Translations under genes and position numbers: made by a program | Assembly (NCBI RefSeq): GCF_016808335.1 | Contig: NC_053140.1 | Span: forward strand, 31,116,586 to 31,180,585 | Reading direction: 5' to 3' | DNA from: Panicum virgatum | Taxonomy: Eukaryota; Streptophyta; Magnoliopsida; Poales; Poaceae | Length of the DNA stretch: 64,000 nucleotides | Shown: positions 13,501 through 25,500 of the stretch, piece after piece | Position numbering within the stretch: the first letter of the stretch is position 1 | Layout: each line of letters starts with the position of its first letter | The notes under the pieces: model-generated | Told to the model about the DNA's origin: nothing | The model's database searches: none | What the model saw: only the letters and a program-made list of their open reading frames with translations

Positions 13501-16500
13501 GATATGAAGACCAGAAGTCAGCGTGCCCTTCACATATCGTAGGATACGTTTCACGAGCGCCATATGAGGCTCGCGACGATCATGCATAAAGAGACAGACT
13601 TGCTGAACAGCATATGCAAGATCAGGGCGAGTGAGAGTAAGGTACTGTAAAGCCCCCGCCAAACTCCTGTACTCAGAGGGATCAGCAACTGGTGTTCCAT
13701 CTGTAGCTGAAAGTTTCGCCTTGGTGTCAACTGGCATCGTCGTAGAGTGACACTCACTCATACAAGCACGCTGAAGGAGATCCAAGGCATACTGACGCTG
13801 TGATAGAAACAAACCATCTGAAGAACGAGTAACTGATATACCTAGAAAGTGATGAAGAGCCCCAAGATCAGTCATAGCAAACTCAGTGTGAAGACGACCA
13901 ATAATGTCATGAAGCAGACCGGTAGACGAGGCAGTCAGCACAATATCATCCACATATAGTAACAAATAAGCAATGTGGGCGCCATCCTTGTAGATGAATA
14001 AGGATGTGTCAGAGACCGAGGCGACAAATCCAAACTGTTTAATGTATGTAGCAAACCGTTGGTACCAAGCACGAGGGGCCTGCTTCAGGCCATAAAGCGA
14101 CTTCTGTAGAAGGCAAACATGATCAGGAAGGGCTGGATCAACAAAACCTGGAGGCTGCTGGCAATAAACTGTCTCATTAAGATGACCATGGAGAAAAGCA
14201 TTCTTGACATCCAGTTGATGAATAGGCCAGTGGCGAGAGGCTGCAATACTCAAAACTGTCCGGATGGTACCTGGTTTGACAACCGGACTGAATGTCTCAT
14301 CATAATCAATGCCATACTGCTGAGAGAATCCCCGAACAACCCAACAAGCTTTGTGACGAGCAAGGGAACCATCAGAATGATACTTATGCTTGAAAATCCA
14401 CTTTCCTGTCACAACATTAGCACCAGGGGGCCGAGGGACAAGACGCCAAGTACCATTGTCAATCAGGGCCTGAAACTCATCTGCCATAGCTGCTCGCCAA
14501 CTGGGATCAGCAAGCACACTGCGATAATTGCTCGGAATAGGAGAAGAAACGACATGATCAGCAGACAAGTTCCGATAATTGACAGACTGTATGGTACTAG
14601 ACTGAAGAGTCAGCCGTCGTAGAGTAGGCGATGGTGAAGGGCCGCGCATCGGCTGAGGAGGAGGCGCAGGCAGCTGAAGTCCAGCAGCCGTAGCACCATA
14701 CCGTCGAACGGGGAGGGGACCGTTGACGGGACGACGACTGTAGACAGTGCCGAAACGACCAGCCCGAGCAGCAGGCCCTACAACAGGCGCAGGTGCGGCA
14801 GCAGACGCTGCATCAGGCACTGCAACAGGCGCAGGTGCAGCAGCAGGGGCTGCAGGTGCTGCAGCAGGCCCTGTAGGCGCTGGTGGAGCTGCAGGGACGC
14901 CAACAGGAAGACGCCCGCCCGTAGTCGAAGCAGATCCTGACGGGGCACGAGACCACGGCCTCCGGGACTAGTAGCAGGGGGCGGCTGCTCAACATCCATG
15001 GAGGACGAAGCTGCCGCTAGAGCTAAGGGTGGCTGCTCAACATCCATGGAGGATGGAGCTACCGCTGGAGGTGTAGAACTCAAATGCGTCGAACCTGTCG
15101 CATGGTTAGTAGGACAATGCACAATATCCGAAACGTCATCGAGGAGGAAATCCAGAGAGGACTGAGGCAAAGGAGGATCCCGAGCAAAGGGAAAGGAAAA
15201 TTCATCAAATACGACATGGCGTGAGATGATGATGCGCCTAGTAGAGAGATCAAGGCAGCGATACCCTTTGTGAGAAGATGGATACCCCACAAAAACGCAT
15301 GCTTGTATGGCGAAGTAGCCTGCAGGTTTGGGTAGCAAAGGCACCCGAAGACGCGTAAATGATCGTAGGAGGGAGGTGTACGATGAAGACGCGTATACGG
15401 GACTTCACCACCAACGGATGATGAAGGACGACGATTTAGCAAATATGTGGCTACTGCAAGGGCCTCAGCCCAGTAGGGGGCGGCATGGATGCATGAATGA
15501 GCAGTGTGCGCACGGAATTATTAAGAGTACGAAGGACACGCTCGGCCTTGCCGTTCTGGGGTGAGGTGTAAGGGCAAGAGAGTCGAAACAAGATCCCATG
15601 AGCTGCTAGGTGAGTTATGGTGGTCTTGTTGACAAACTCAGTTCCATTATCAGCCTGAAAGCATTTAACAGGAAGGCCAAACTGTGTATGAGCGTAGGCA
15701 ATGAAATCTACTAAGTGACCGTGCACATCAGACTTTCGATGGAGAGGGAAAGTCCAGCAAAAGTGGGAGAAATCATCCAGCAAAAGCAAATAATACGAGT
15801 AGCCTGATATGCTAGGAACGGGAGACGTCCAAACATCACAATGAACTATCTCAAAAGGAGAAACAGTGTGTGAAGTAGAAGTAGCAAAAGGGAGACGAGC
15901 ATGCTTGCCAAGCTGACAGGCGTGACAAAGCGTGCTGTCTGATTTATTACAAGCTATAGAATGACTGTTTCTAAGTCTAACAATGGTTGAAGACCCCGGG
16001 TGACCAAGACGCTGATGCCATAGCGACGACGATGCAGCAAGGAGGGCTTGGGCGGTGCTAGGAGTAGCAGCGGATATGGTGTATAGGTCACCATCGCTAT
16101 TGCAGCGAAGAATCACGCGCCGCGTGCTGAGGTCCTTCACAGAAAAACCAAAGGCATCAAATTCTATCGAGCAGTTATTGTCACTGGTGAATTGACGAAC
16201 AGACAGGAGGTTGCCAACGATAGAAGGAACAATGAGAACATTATTAAGGGCAAAATTTGATGCAGCGGTGGCTAGGACAGAATGACCTCTAGACGTTACG
16301 GGAATATGTGAACCATTGCCTACTGAAATAGAAACATGCGAAGCAGGTGAACGAGAGAGAAGTATACCATCCGAGTAGTGCATGTGGGTGGAGGCGCCTG
16401 AGTCCATCACCCATGGAGAGGAGCCCTGCAGCTGCATCTGTTGTAGCGCCGCAATGAGACCCGCCTGGTCCCATGTCTGTGTGGGCTGCTGGTACTGCTA

Positions 16501-19500
16501 CTGCTGGGGTGGGGTGGAGAACTGCAGGGGGCGAACGCAGTGTAGGCTTGCTGAGGAGCAGGTCCCAGCACGCCCTGACCGCGCCAGGAGCCGCCGCCAC
16601 CAATGGAGGACCAGCCCTGACCGCCGGGAGTGCCCCACGGAGAGAAGCAGACCCACGGGCTGGTGGGAGTAGGCCCGCGGGGCTGCTGCTACTGCTGCTG
16701 CTGGTATTGCTGCTGCTGGGCGCCACCACTTCCATTGCCGCCCTTCTTCCTGCGCCGGCGCTGCTGCTGCTGTTGCTGCGGCAGCTGAAGATGCTGCTGC
16801 TGCGGCGGCGGTGCAGTAGATGAGGATGGACGGCAGGAAGACCCGTAGCCTTTGGTGGCGGCGACCAGCGCTGTGGAGGACAGCACCTTCGCCTCATTGG
16901 CCATGCGCAGCTCCTTGAGGGCAAACTGATTAAGGGCTTCATCAAAGGTGATGTCCTTGGTGCCGGCGACGATGTCCTTGGTGTTGCTGAATTTGGGGTG
17001 AATACCCCGCAGCAAATTCAGCACCAAGGTGGGCTCGGCGACGGGATGACCAACTTCACGCAGGACGTCGGCAGCTAGCTTCATCTTCTTGCCAAAATCC
17101 ATGACGGAAAGATCACCCTGAGTCATGGAGTGGAAGTCCTCGCTCAGGAAGATGGCGCGGGGAGCCTTGTTGGCCTGAAACTTGTTAGAGATGGCAACCC
17201 AGAGCTCCCGCGCCGTCTGATTTTCAGCCATGGTGAAGTCAAGAACATCTTGAGAGACGGAGCCGTAGAGCCACATGCGAACGCAGCAGTCAATCTGCTC
17301 CCAAGCGGGATCAGTGCGGCGAGGGGGAACGGAGCCGTCGATGTGATGAAGAAGCCCGAACTTGCCGCACATCGCCTTGAAGAAGGCCGACCACTTCCCG
17401 TAGTTGGCGCTGTGCAGTTCCAGTTCAAGGGGAACATGAGACTTGACAAAGATCGTGGCGTAGGGGTGGAGGAAGAGGGCGCCTGCTGATGTATCTGTGG
17501 CAGCAGGCATGGTGGGGGCGCCGGACGACGCTGAAGTGGCGGAGGAGGTCGACATGATTGCAGATGCAATCTGAGGAACCTGCGGCTGAAGAGATCAGGC
17601 TGCAGGGAGGAGCCACACGCAAGGTAGGCGGTGGCTGGTGGTGTGGAGCAGCGCTCTAGGGTAGGGCGCAGGGGGAGGAGGGGTGGCGCCGGCAGGGGAG
17701 GTCCCTGATCGGCGGCTAGGGCAGGGAGAGGAGGTGTGGCGCCAACTGGGGAAGTCCCTGGTTGGCGTCTAGGGCAGCGGAAGGAGGGCGCACGGCAGGG
17801 GAGAGGGGCCCCGGACTCGTGATACCATGTAGAGAATTAGGGAAACACCACACACCCTAGGAAGGGGGGTGACCTTTCATTATATAGGCCGTATAGGCTT
17901 GGGTTACAAGAAACACAATACAAGCACAAATACAACTCTATATATCTAACAATAACACGACAAGTGAGGGGATCCATGCTACAGGTATTCATATGATTCA
18001 ACTACTCCATAGTGAAATTTGTATCTGTTTAGAAACTTCTATATTATTGATCTGATCCTTCGAGTGAATATTAGATATATCTGTAGAGATGCTTAGTTGC
18101 TACAGTTCATAAGCTAAACCAAACAATGCAGTTAACTAGCAGCACAACTCATGTAAAAATGTTTTGGACCAGATTATTATGAACAGATGAATTTCAGCTT
18201 TGTGGAATGTGATTATGTGACATACAGTCATTCTAGAAGCCACTAGCCTTCCCTAAACTCTACATGGGACAAACCATTTAATGGTTAGAGTAGATGATGT
18301 GTGGAATGTCGATTATATTTCTTGAACCTGATGTTAAATCATGCGTTGAAAACAGAATTAACCAGTCATTTCTATGCCAAACTACTACCAATACATGAAT
18401 GAATAACCTCAGTTTCATTCTTGGTTCTGGAAGGCTCCGCGAAAAAGTCAGCTGTTGGATCCATTGGCCATCCAAGTTTTTTGAAGCATTTTCTCGACCT
18501 GCAAATGTGGAGGCTCGTCACAAAAGGGAAAGCAACAAAGTTTGTTTGCCTTTTTTTCAAAACTTTATAATGAGCCCTCCTTTCCATATTATATGTCCCA
18601 ATTTCTTTGATGTGTTTCAATAAAACATAAGGCTCTTATGAAAATGGAGCATTTAGTGCAGTATTTTCCTATATATGCCCTATCAATGATAGGGTGGCAG
18701 AACGTACTTCTCTCCATCCTTTCGACTTCCCCCACTTGAGAATTATCAGATGAAGAGATTAATAATAGAAGAGGTCTTTGGCACGGTGACATGCTCTCGC
18801 CAATGCTTTTTATTCAGGTGAAGGATGTTCTAAACCTGCTAGAAAACCGGGCGGACACAGCTGGTGATTTACCAGTATTATCAGCACGAGACTGAAACAC
18901 TAGGTCTCAATTTACGCAGATGACATGGTTCTCTTCCTTTGCCCATTGGCCACAGATCTGGTCATCACCGAGGAACTACTGCATCTCATTGGGATTGCCT
19001 CCATCGTAAAAACTAACTTTCTATAAATGCCAGTCATTCACTCCTATTAGATGTCAAAAAGATCTTGTAGACGCCTAAGAACATGCCCCTCGAGACAAAG
19101 GGTTTGCCTTGTATTTATCTCAAACTTCATTATCAGGGGAAAGAACAACAAAGGCGTAGTCACAGAAATCGGGTCGAAGGTACCGTTCCTCGAACAGAAA
19201 CATCGATCCCGTCCCGGCAATGCGGGGTCATTTTCACCCCTGCCTTGTAAAAACGTCTCACAAGGACCGTACCCCATTCTTCGACCCCATCGACTTGGAA
19301 ACTCTCACAAGCCATGGGAGTCCTTATTGATGAAATAGCTGATTATCTGCCAGGATGGAAGGCTTCTCTCATGAACAGGGCTGGCAGGCTGATTATGGTC
19401 ATAGCAGAAGTATCTGCTGCACCTATCTAGCTCATGATTGCAATGAAACATTCAAAATAGGCTCTCAAGGAAATTCACCAAATAAGACATGGATGTTGGT

Positions 19501-22500
19501 GTATATGTGAGCCCGTGTATAGATGCCCATTTAGAGGCCCATGTATAGGAACTATATATACCCACACTTCTAGGGTTTGGAGGAATACATCCATTATTCT
19601 CACCTACATGGTATCATTAGCCTAGGGTTCGGGTTCCTCTCGTCCCTCTCCAGCCGCCGCCGCCGCCGGCGAGATGGCCGGCCGCCGGCTGCTGGAGCCC
19701 CCCTTCCTTCCTCCTTCCCTCCCCTCCCTTCCTCTGCTTCGGGCGCCGCTGGCCACTGGATCTCCTCTGCATCGGCGCCGGGCGCGTGGTCTGCTCCCAG
19801 ACCGACTGCGCCGGCCGCCACTTCCTCTGGCGGGGCCCTGCCGCCCAGATCCACTACGCCGGCCACGAACCCGCCCCAGCCTGGCGCTGCTGCCGCCGCC
19901 ATCGTCGCCGCCGCTGCTGCCGGCACGGAGGGCGCGGGCGCAGGGGCCGCAGGGGCTGCCTGGGCTGCGCAGCCACTGCTGCAGGCGCCGCCCCAGCCCG
20001 TGCAGGCCCTCCTGCAGGGGGCGCCGCAACCGCAGGGGCCCTGCAGCCGCCGCCCAAGCCCGTGCAGGGCCCGCAGGGACCCCTGCCGGTGCTCGATGCC
20101 GCCACCGCCGCTGCAGCTGGCGCGGGGGACGCTGTCGCCGCTGCAGCCGCCCATCGCGCCGCCGTCACCGCAGGAAAGCTTCCCGTAGCCCCCGCGCACG
20201 CGTGGTCTGGGCTCGGGATGGCGCCCGAGGATGCGCCGCACACCGCCGCCGCCCTCCGCGGGCAGCAGGCCGACGTCGCTCTCGCTGCGGCCCTCTTCGC
20301 CGCCAAGTCGGAGGCTTCGGCGGCCCAGGAGCGGGTCCGCGTGGCTGCCCTCGCCTGGGAGCGCGAGCGCGCCGCGGCCGACGCCCTTGCTCTCCGGGTT
20401 GCCGAGGCAGAGCACTTTCTCCACGTATCCTCCGGCCAGCCCGTCGTCCCCGAGCACGGCGCTTCTTCCTCCCACCAGGCTCCGCCCGCTGGATCTGAAC
20501 CCCGGTACGACCCAACCGACCCCATGGTCGCCCAGCTCAACCTCCAGGCCGCCGGCGTCCAGAACATCAGGGCCCTGGTCACTGTCCTCCTCGACCCCAC
20601 GTCCTCCTCCTACGAACACTGGCGGGACCAGGTCCTCACCCTCCGCCGCTACGCCCTCGACGACCACGTCCTCGTCGACTCGCCGATCGAGACGCGAGAC
20701 GTGGTGTGGCTGCGCCTCGACAGCGTCGCCCTGTCCTGGATCTTTGGGACCATCTCCCTAGATCTTCAGGACCTCGTCAAGACCCACGGCGGCACTGCGC
20801 GCCAGGCCTGGGTGGCGCTCGAGGGGCAGTTCCTCGGCAACGCCGAGTTCCGCGCTCTCCAGCTCGACGCCACCTTCCGCACCTTCGAGCAGGGGGACCT
20901 CTCCGTCGATGAGTTCTGCCGGAGGATGAAGGGCATGGCCGTTGCTCTTCATGACCTCGGGTGTCCGGTGTCTGATCGGGTCTTGGTGCTCAATGTCCTG
21001 CGGGGCCTGAGCAGCACCTACGACCACCTGAAGAGCTGGATCGCCCGCCAGAGGCCCTTCCCCTCCTTCCTGCAGGTCCGGGACGACCTCGCCCTCGAGG
21101 AGATCACCAGGGGTCTCGCGCCCGGATCGTCCTCGCCCACCCCCGCCGCGCTTGTTGTTGCTCCACCGGCCTCCTCCGCCGCTCCTGCCACCTCCCTCCA
21201 TGGTGCTGCTCCCGCCGGGCAGACCGGAGGTGGGGGGGCCGTGGACGTCGCCGGCGGGGGGTGGGGGTGGTGGTGGCACTGGTGGCCCTATTTCTGGGGG
21301 GTACCGGTACCGGTAGGGGCCGTCGGGGCGCGCCGCCTTCGGCTCCGGCTCCCGCTCCTGCCCCTGCCCCTGCCCCTGGAGGTACGTCCTGGCCATCCTT
21401 CAGCAACCCATGGTCAGGGCGCATCTCGATGTGGCCATTCCAGGGTCCGGGAGGGGGCCTCATCCTCAGCTCCAGCCGGCGGCCATGTTCACCGGCGCTG
21501 CTCCACTCTTCGCACCGTCCTGAACCCCGCCCGCTCCACCCAGCCAGCAGCTGACCTGGCCTGGGGGGTGGGACCAGGCCGCTCTGGCGCAGTCCTTCAG
21601 CACCATGGGACTGACGCCGCCGGTCAGCACCGAGTGGATCGCCGACTCGGGTGCCTCGTTCCACACTACTCCTGATGCCGATATCCTCTCTTCCGTCCGA
21701 CCCCCACACCCCTCTTGTCCTTCTTTCATCATGGTTGGTGATGGGTCTTGTCTTTCTATCACCGCCGTGGATTCTGCTCCTCGTCTTCCTAATGTTCTTG
21801 TTGCAACTCAGATGGTTCACAACTTTCTTTCCATTCGCCAGTTTACTGCTGACAACTCCTATTCTATCGAATTTGATTCTTCTGGTCTTACTGTGAAGGA
21901 TTCGGCTTTCCGGCGTCCGCTCCTCCGATGTGACAGCCCGGGGCCCTTTACACTCTTCGGCTTCCTGCTTCCGCTGCTCCGCTTTCGGCATCTTCTTCTT
22001 CGTCCGCTGCTTTTGCCGTGACGCCTTCTTCCACCACCTGGCACCGCCGGCTTGGACACCCCGGCCGCGACGTTTTAGCTCAGCTCGGTCGTAGTACCGA
22101 TGTTCCATGTACTAGGGCTCCTGCTGAGCACCTCTGTCATGCGTGCCAGTTAGGTCGTCATGTTCGACTTCCTTTTTCTTCTTCTTCTTCGCATGCTGCG
22201 CATGCTTTTGATCTTATTCACTGTGACCTGTGGACATCTCCTGTACTCAGCATGTCTAGCTATAAATATTATCTGGTCATGGTGGATGATTTCTCTCATT
22301 ACTCTTGAACTTTCCCTTTGCGTGCCAAGTCTTGAGACTTTTCCCACCCTCCTCCACTTCTTTGCCTGGGTGTCCACTCAGTTCAGCCTCACCATTAAGG
22401 CCGTCCAGTGCGACAACGGGCGTGAGTTCGATAACTCCACCTCCCATTCCTTCTTCCTCTCTCGGGGTGTTCAGCTGCGTATGTCTTGTCCGTATACCTC

Positions 22501-25500
22501 TCCTCAGAACGGCAAGGCTGAGCGGATGATTCGCCCGACGAACGACGTCGTGCGCACCCTTCTGATCCAGGTCTCTCTGCCCCCGGGCTTTTGGGCTGAG
22601 AGCCTCCACACCGCCACCTACTTGCTTAACCGTCTTCCGTCCACTGCTTCTCCTGCTCCCACTCCACACCACGCTCTTTTCGGTACCCCTCCTCGCTACG
22701 ACCACATTCGTGTCTTCGGGTGTGCGTGTTACCCTAACACCTCCGCCACCGCTTCTCACAAGCTGGCGCCCCGCTCGACTCGTTGTGTGTTCCTTGGGTA
22801 CTCCCCTGACCACAAGAGGTACTGATGCTTTGACCTCACCTCTCGCCGCGTTGTGATCTCCCGACACGTCGTCTTTGACGAGTCGGATTTCCCCTACTCC
22901 ACCTCCACAACTTCTCCTGACCCCGAGCTGGAGTCTCTGTTTCCAACTGACCGGGTGGTTCAGCCACCGTTACCTGTCTGTCCTTTCCCTGCAGGTTTTC
23001 CCGGCGCAGCGACACCGCTTCCGGTGATCCCTGCTGCGCCGAGCGCGGCCCCGGTGCCCGCGGTCGCGCCACGCGCGGCCCCCGGATCTCCGGTCGTGCA
23101 CCGCGCGGACCCGGTGTCTCCTGCTGCGCCACGCGCCCGATACGCTCAGCCGGTACAAGTGTACCGGCGTCGCTCGGCGCCGAGACCGGTGCCGCCGCCA
23201 TACACTGAGCCGGTGCAAGTGTACCGGCGTCGTTCAGCACCGACACCAGCGCCGCCTCCTGCTCCGAAGGCTCCTACACCGGAGCTGCCGCCTCCGCCGA
23301 CTCGCTCTCGAGCCGAGCCGGCAGTGTACCACCCGCCAGTCATCCATCGGGATACTCGGCATATTCATCCCATGGTGACTCGGCGGATGGCGTCTCAGGC
23401 CGCGACTCTCTCCGCCACCGAGGGAGAGCCGCGGGTCTCTCCGGTACCCTCATCTGTCCGTGACGCCTTGGCGGATCCTCACTGGCGTCGCGCGATGGAA
23501 AAGGAGTACGCGGCTCTTCTTGCCAACCAGACGTGGGACCTCGTGCCGCGTCCGTCTGGTTGCAATGTGGTGACTGGCAAGTGGATCTGGACGCATAAGC
23601 GTCGGGCTGATGGCACACTGGAGCGCTACAAGACTCGTTGGGTTCTCCGCAGGTTCACTCAGCGGCCTGGTGTGGACTATGATGAGACATTCAGTCCAGT
23701 GGTGAAGCCTGCTACTGTGCGTACGGTGCTCTCGCGTTCTTAACCTGTGCACCAGCTGGACGTGCACCAGCTGGACGTGAAGAATGCGTTTCTTCACGGC
23801 ACTCTGTCAGAGACTGTCTACTGCTCTCAGCCAGCGGGATTTGTGGACTCGAGTCATCCGGATATGGTCTGTCGGCTCAACAAGTCTCTATATGGTCTGA
23901 AGCAGTCTCCTCGGGCTTGGTACTCTCGGTTCGCCACGTTCTTGCTGACATTGGGGTTCACCGAGGCCAAGTCTGACACGTCTCTCTTCATCTACCGCCG
24001 TGGGGATGAGACTGCATATCTGCTGCTCTATGTCGATGACATTGTGCTCACAGCCTCCAGTCAGCAGTTACTTCAAAGTGTCATCTCCTCTCTGCAGCAG
24101 GAGTTTGCTATGAAGGATCTGGGTCAGCTCCACCACTTCTTGGGCGTCACTGTTGAGCCTCGCCCGTCTGGTCTTCTCCTTCACCAGCGGCAGTACGCCC
24201 TTGATATTCTGGAGCGGGCTGGGATGACTGATTGCAAGCCCTGCTCCACTCCTATCGACACTCAGACGAAGCTGTCTGCTGATTTGGGTAATCCGGTGGC
24301 TGATCCTACTGCCTACCGGAGTCTGGCCGGCACTTTGAAATACCTCACCTTCACCAGGCCGGACCTCACCTACGCTGTTCAGCAGGTCTGTCTCCATATG
24401 CATGATCCCCGGGAGTCACACCTTGCTGCGCTACAGCGTCTCCTCCGCTACGTCCGTGGCACTGTGAACCTCGGCCTGGTGCTTCACCGCTCATCCTCTG
24501 CTGAGCTGGTGGTCTACACCGACGCTAACTGTGCTGGCTGCAAGGACACTCGTCGCTCCACTTCCAGCTACGTCATCTTCCTGGGCGGCAACCTGGTCTC
24601 TTGGTCGTCCAAGCGGCAGCCGGTTGTTTCCCGCTCCAGAGCCGAGACGGAGTACCGGGCTGTCGCTAACGGCGTGGCGGAGGCGTCCTGGCTACGACAG
24701 CTCTTGGCGGAGCTCGACAGCCCGCTCGCCAAGAGCACGCTCGTCTACTGCGACAACGTCAGAGCCGTGTATCTCTCCACCAACCCCGTCCAGCATCAGC
24801 GGACAAAGCATGTGGAGATCGACCTATACTTCGTGCGCGACAGGGTCGCCATCGGCGATGTTCGGGTACTCCATGTCCCGACTACCTCCCAGTTTGCCGA
24901 CATCTTCACCAAGGCACTACCCTCCTCGACCTTCTCGGAGTTTCGCTCCAGCCTCAACGTAGCAGGTGGCTAGTTGTGGTTGCGGGGGATATTTGCCCTT
25001 TGTACTCTCTTTGTACTCTCTTCTTGTCCAGTCTTGAACACTGTTGCGCCGGTTGTTCAGACTGCGGGGGGTGTTGGCTTTCTTGTTGTCCAGTCTCGAA
25101 CACCGCTGCACCGGTAGTTCAGACTGCGGGGGGTGTTGGTGTATATGTGAGTCCGTGTATAGAGGCTCATCTAGAGGCCCATGTATAGGAACTATATATA
25201 CCCACCCTTCTAGGGTTTGGAGGAATACATCCATTATTCTCTCCTACAATGGATGTATATGGAAAGGTCAGGAATGAGAGAACAGTGATGACCGCTTGGT
25301 TTCATGGGTATGTTTGCGCCCCCCCCCCCAAAAAAAAAAGAAGTCTTGTACCCCTATATATACTGCCGGAGAGTCTCAATACAAAAAACATCCCACACAT
25401 TATATGCAATCTATCTTTTTCTCGAATACGCAGGAGAGCTGCATATCATTGTATCGATAGAAGAATAAAAGAGTCATACATAGACCAGACACACCCCACA

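Larger units (their letters stand above)
12869..17951 (-). mobile_element. Ty1/copia LTR retrotransposon, element 3
   Basis: A complete 5083-bp element on the minus strand, the same strand as gene A, in the intron 11887-18407. The target duplication ATAAC is perfect (12864-12868 and 17952-17956). The 124-125-bp LTRs differ by one substitution and one base in a G-run, so the insertion is very recent. The primer-binding site TGGTATCACGAG abuts the LTR at 17827. The family is unrelated to elements 1 and 2 at the LTR level. The coding region is broken in spite of the young LTRs. Confidence 0.95.
19494..25248 (+). mobile_element. Ty1/copia LTR retrotransposon, element 2
   Basis: A complete 5755-bp element with perfect target duplication ATGGA (19489-19493 and 25249-25253). 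The 115-bp LTRs differ at 6 sites, so it is older than elements 1 and 3 by this measure. The primer site TGGTATCATTAGCC follows the 5' LTR. It is the same family as element 1, with closely similar internal sequence throughout. It sits antisense to gene A in intron 18499-26013, nested in a LINE remnant. Confidence 0.95.
18670..25330 (+). mobile_element. LINE reverse-transcriptase remnant split by copia element 2
   Basis: Between about 18670 and 19493 the plus strand reads as degraded [23 protein letters not shown] near 18785-18835, then [10 protein letters not shown] (the YADD active site) near 18910-18940, then [16 protein letters not shown] near 19350-19400 and [11 protein letters not shown] up to the copia target site. 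The family's next block (a WKGQ-like motif) resumes at 25254, right after copia element 2, so the copia landed inside an older LINE. Stops and frame changes are common. A C11A10 run follows at about 25319-25340. Confidence 0.75.

Noticed and set aside
19600..20667. 355-codon minus-strand frame in copia element 2
   Set aside because: Shadow of the gag gene in GC-rich DNA, with no family motif.
22222..22998. A true exon break in gene B between the codons for YP and DEW (62222-62998)
   Set aside because: At first it looked like a disrupting insertion in an exon, but GT and AG sites at 62998 and 62222 restore the frame and gene A has the same intron. The coordinates meant are those in brackets.
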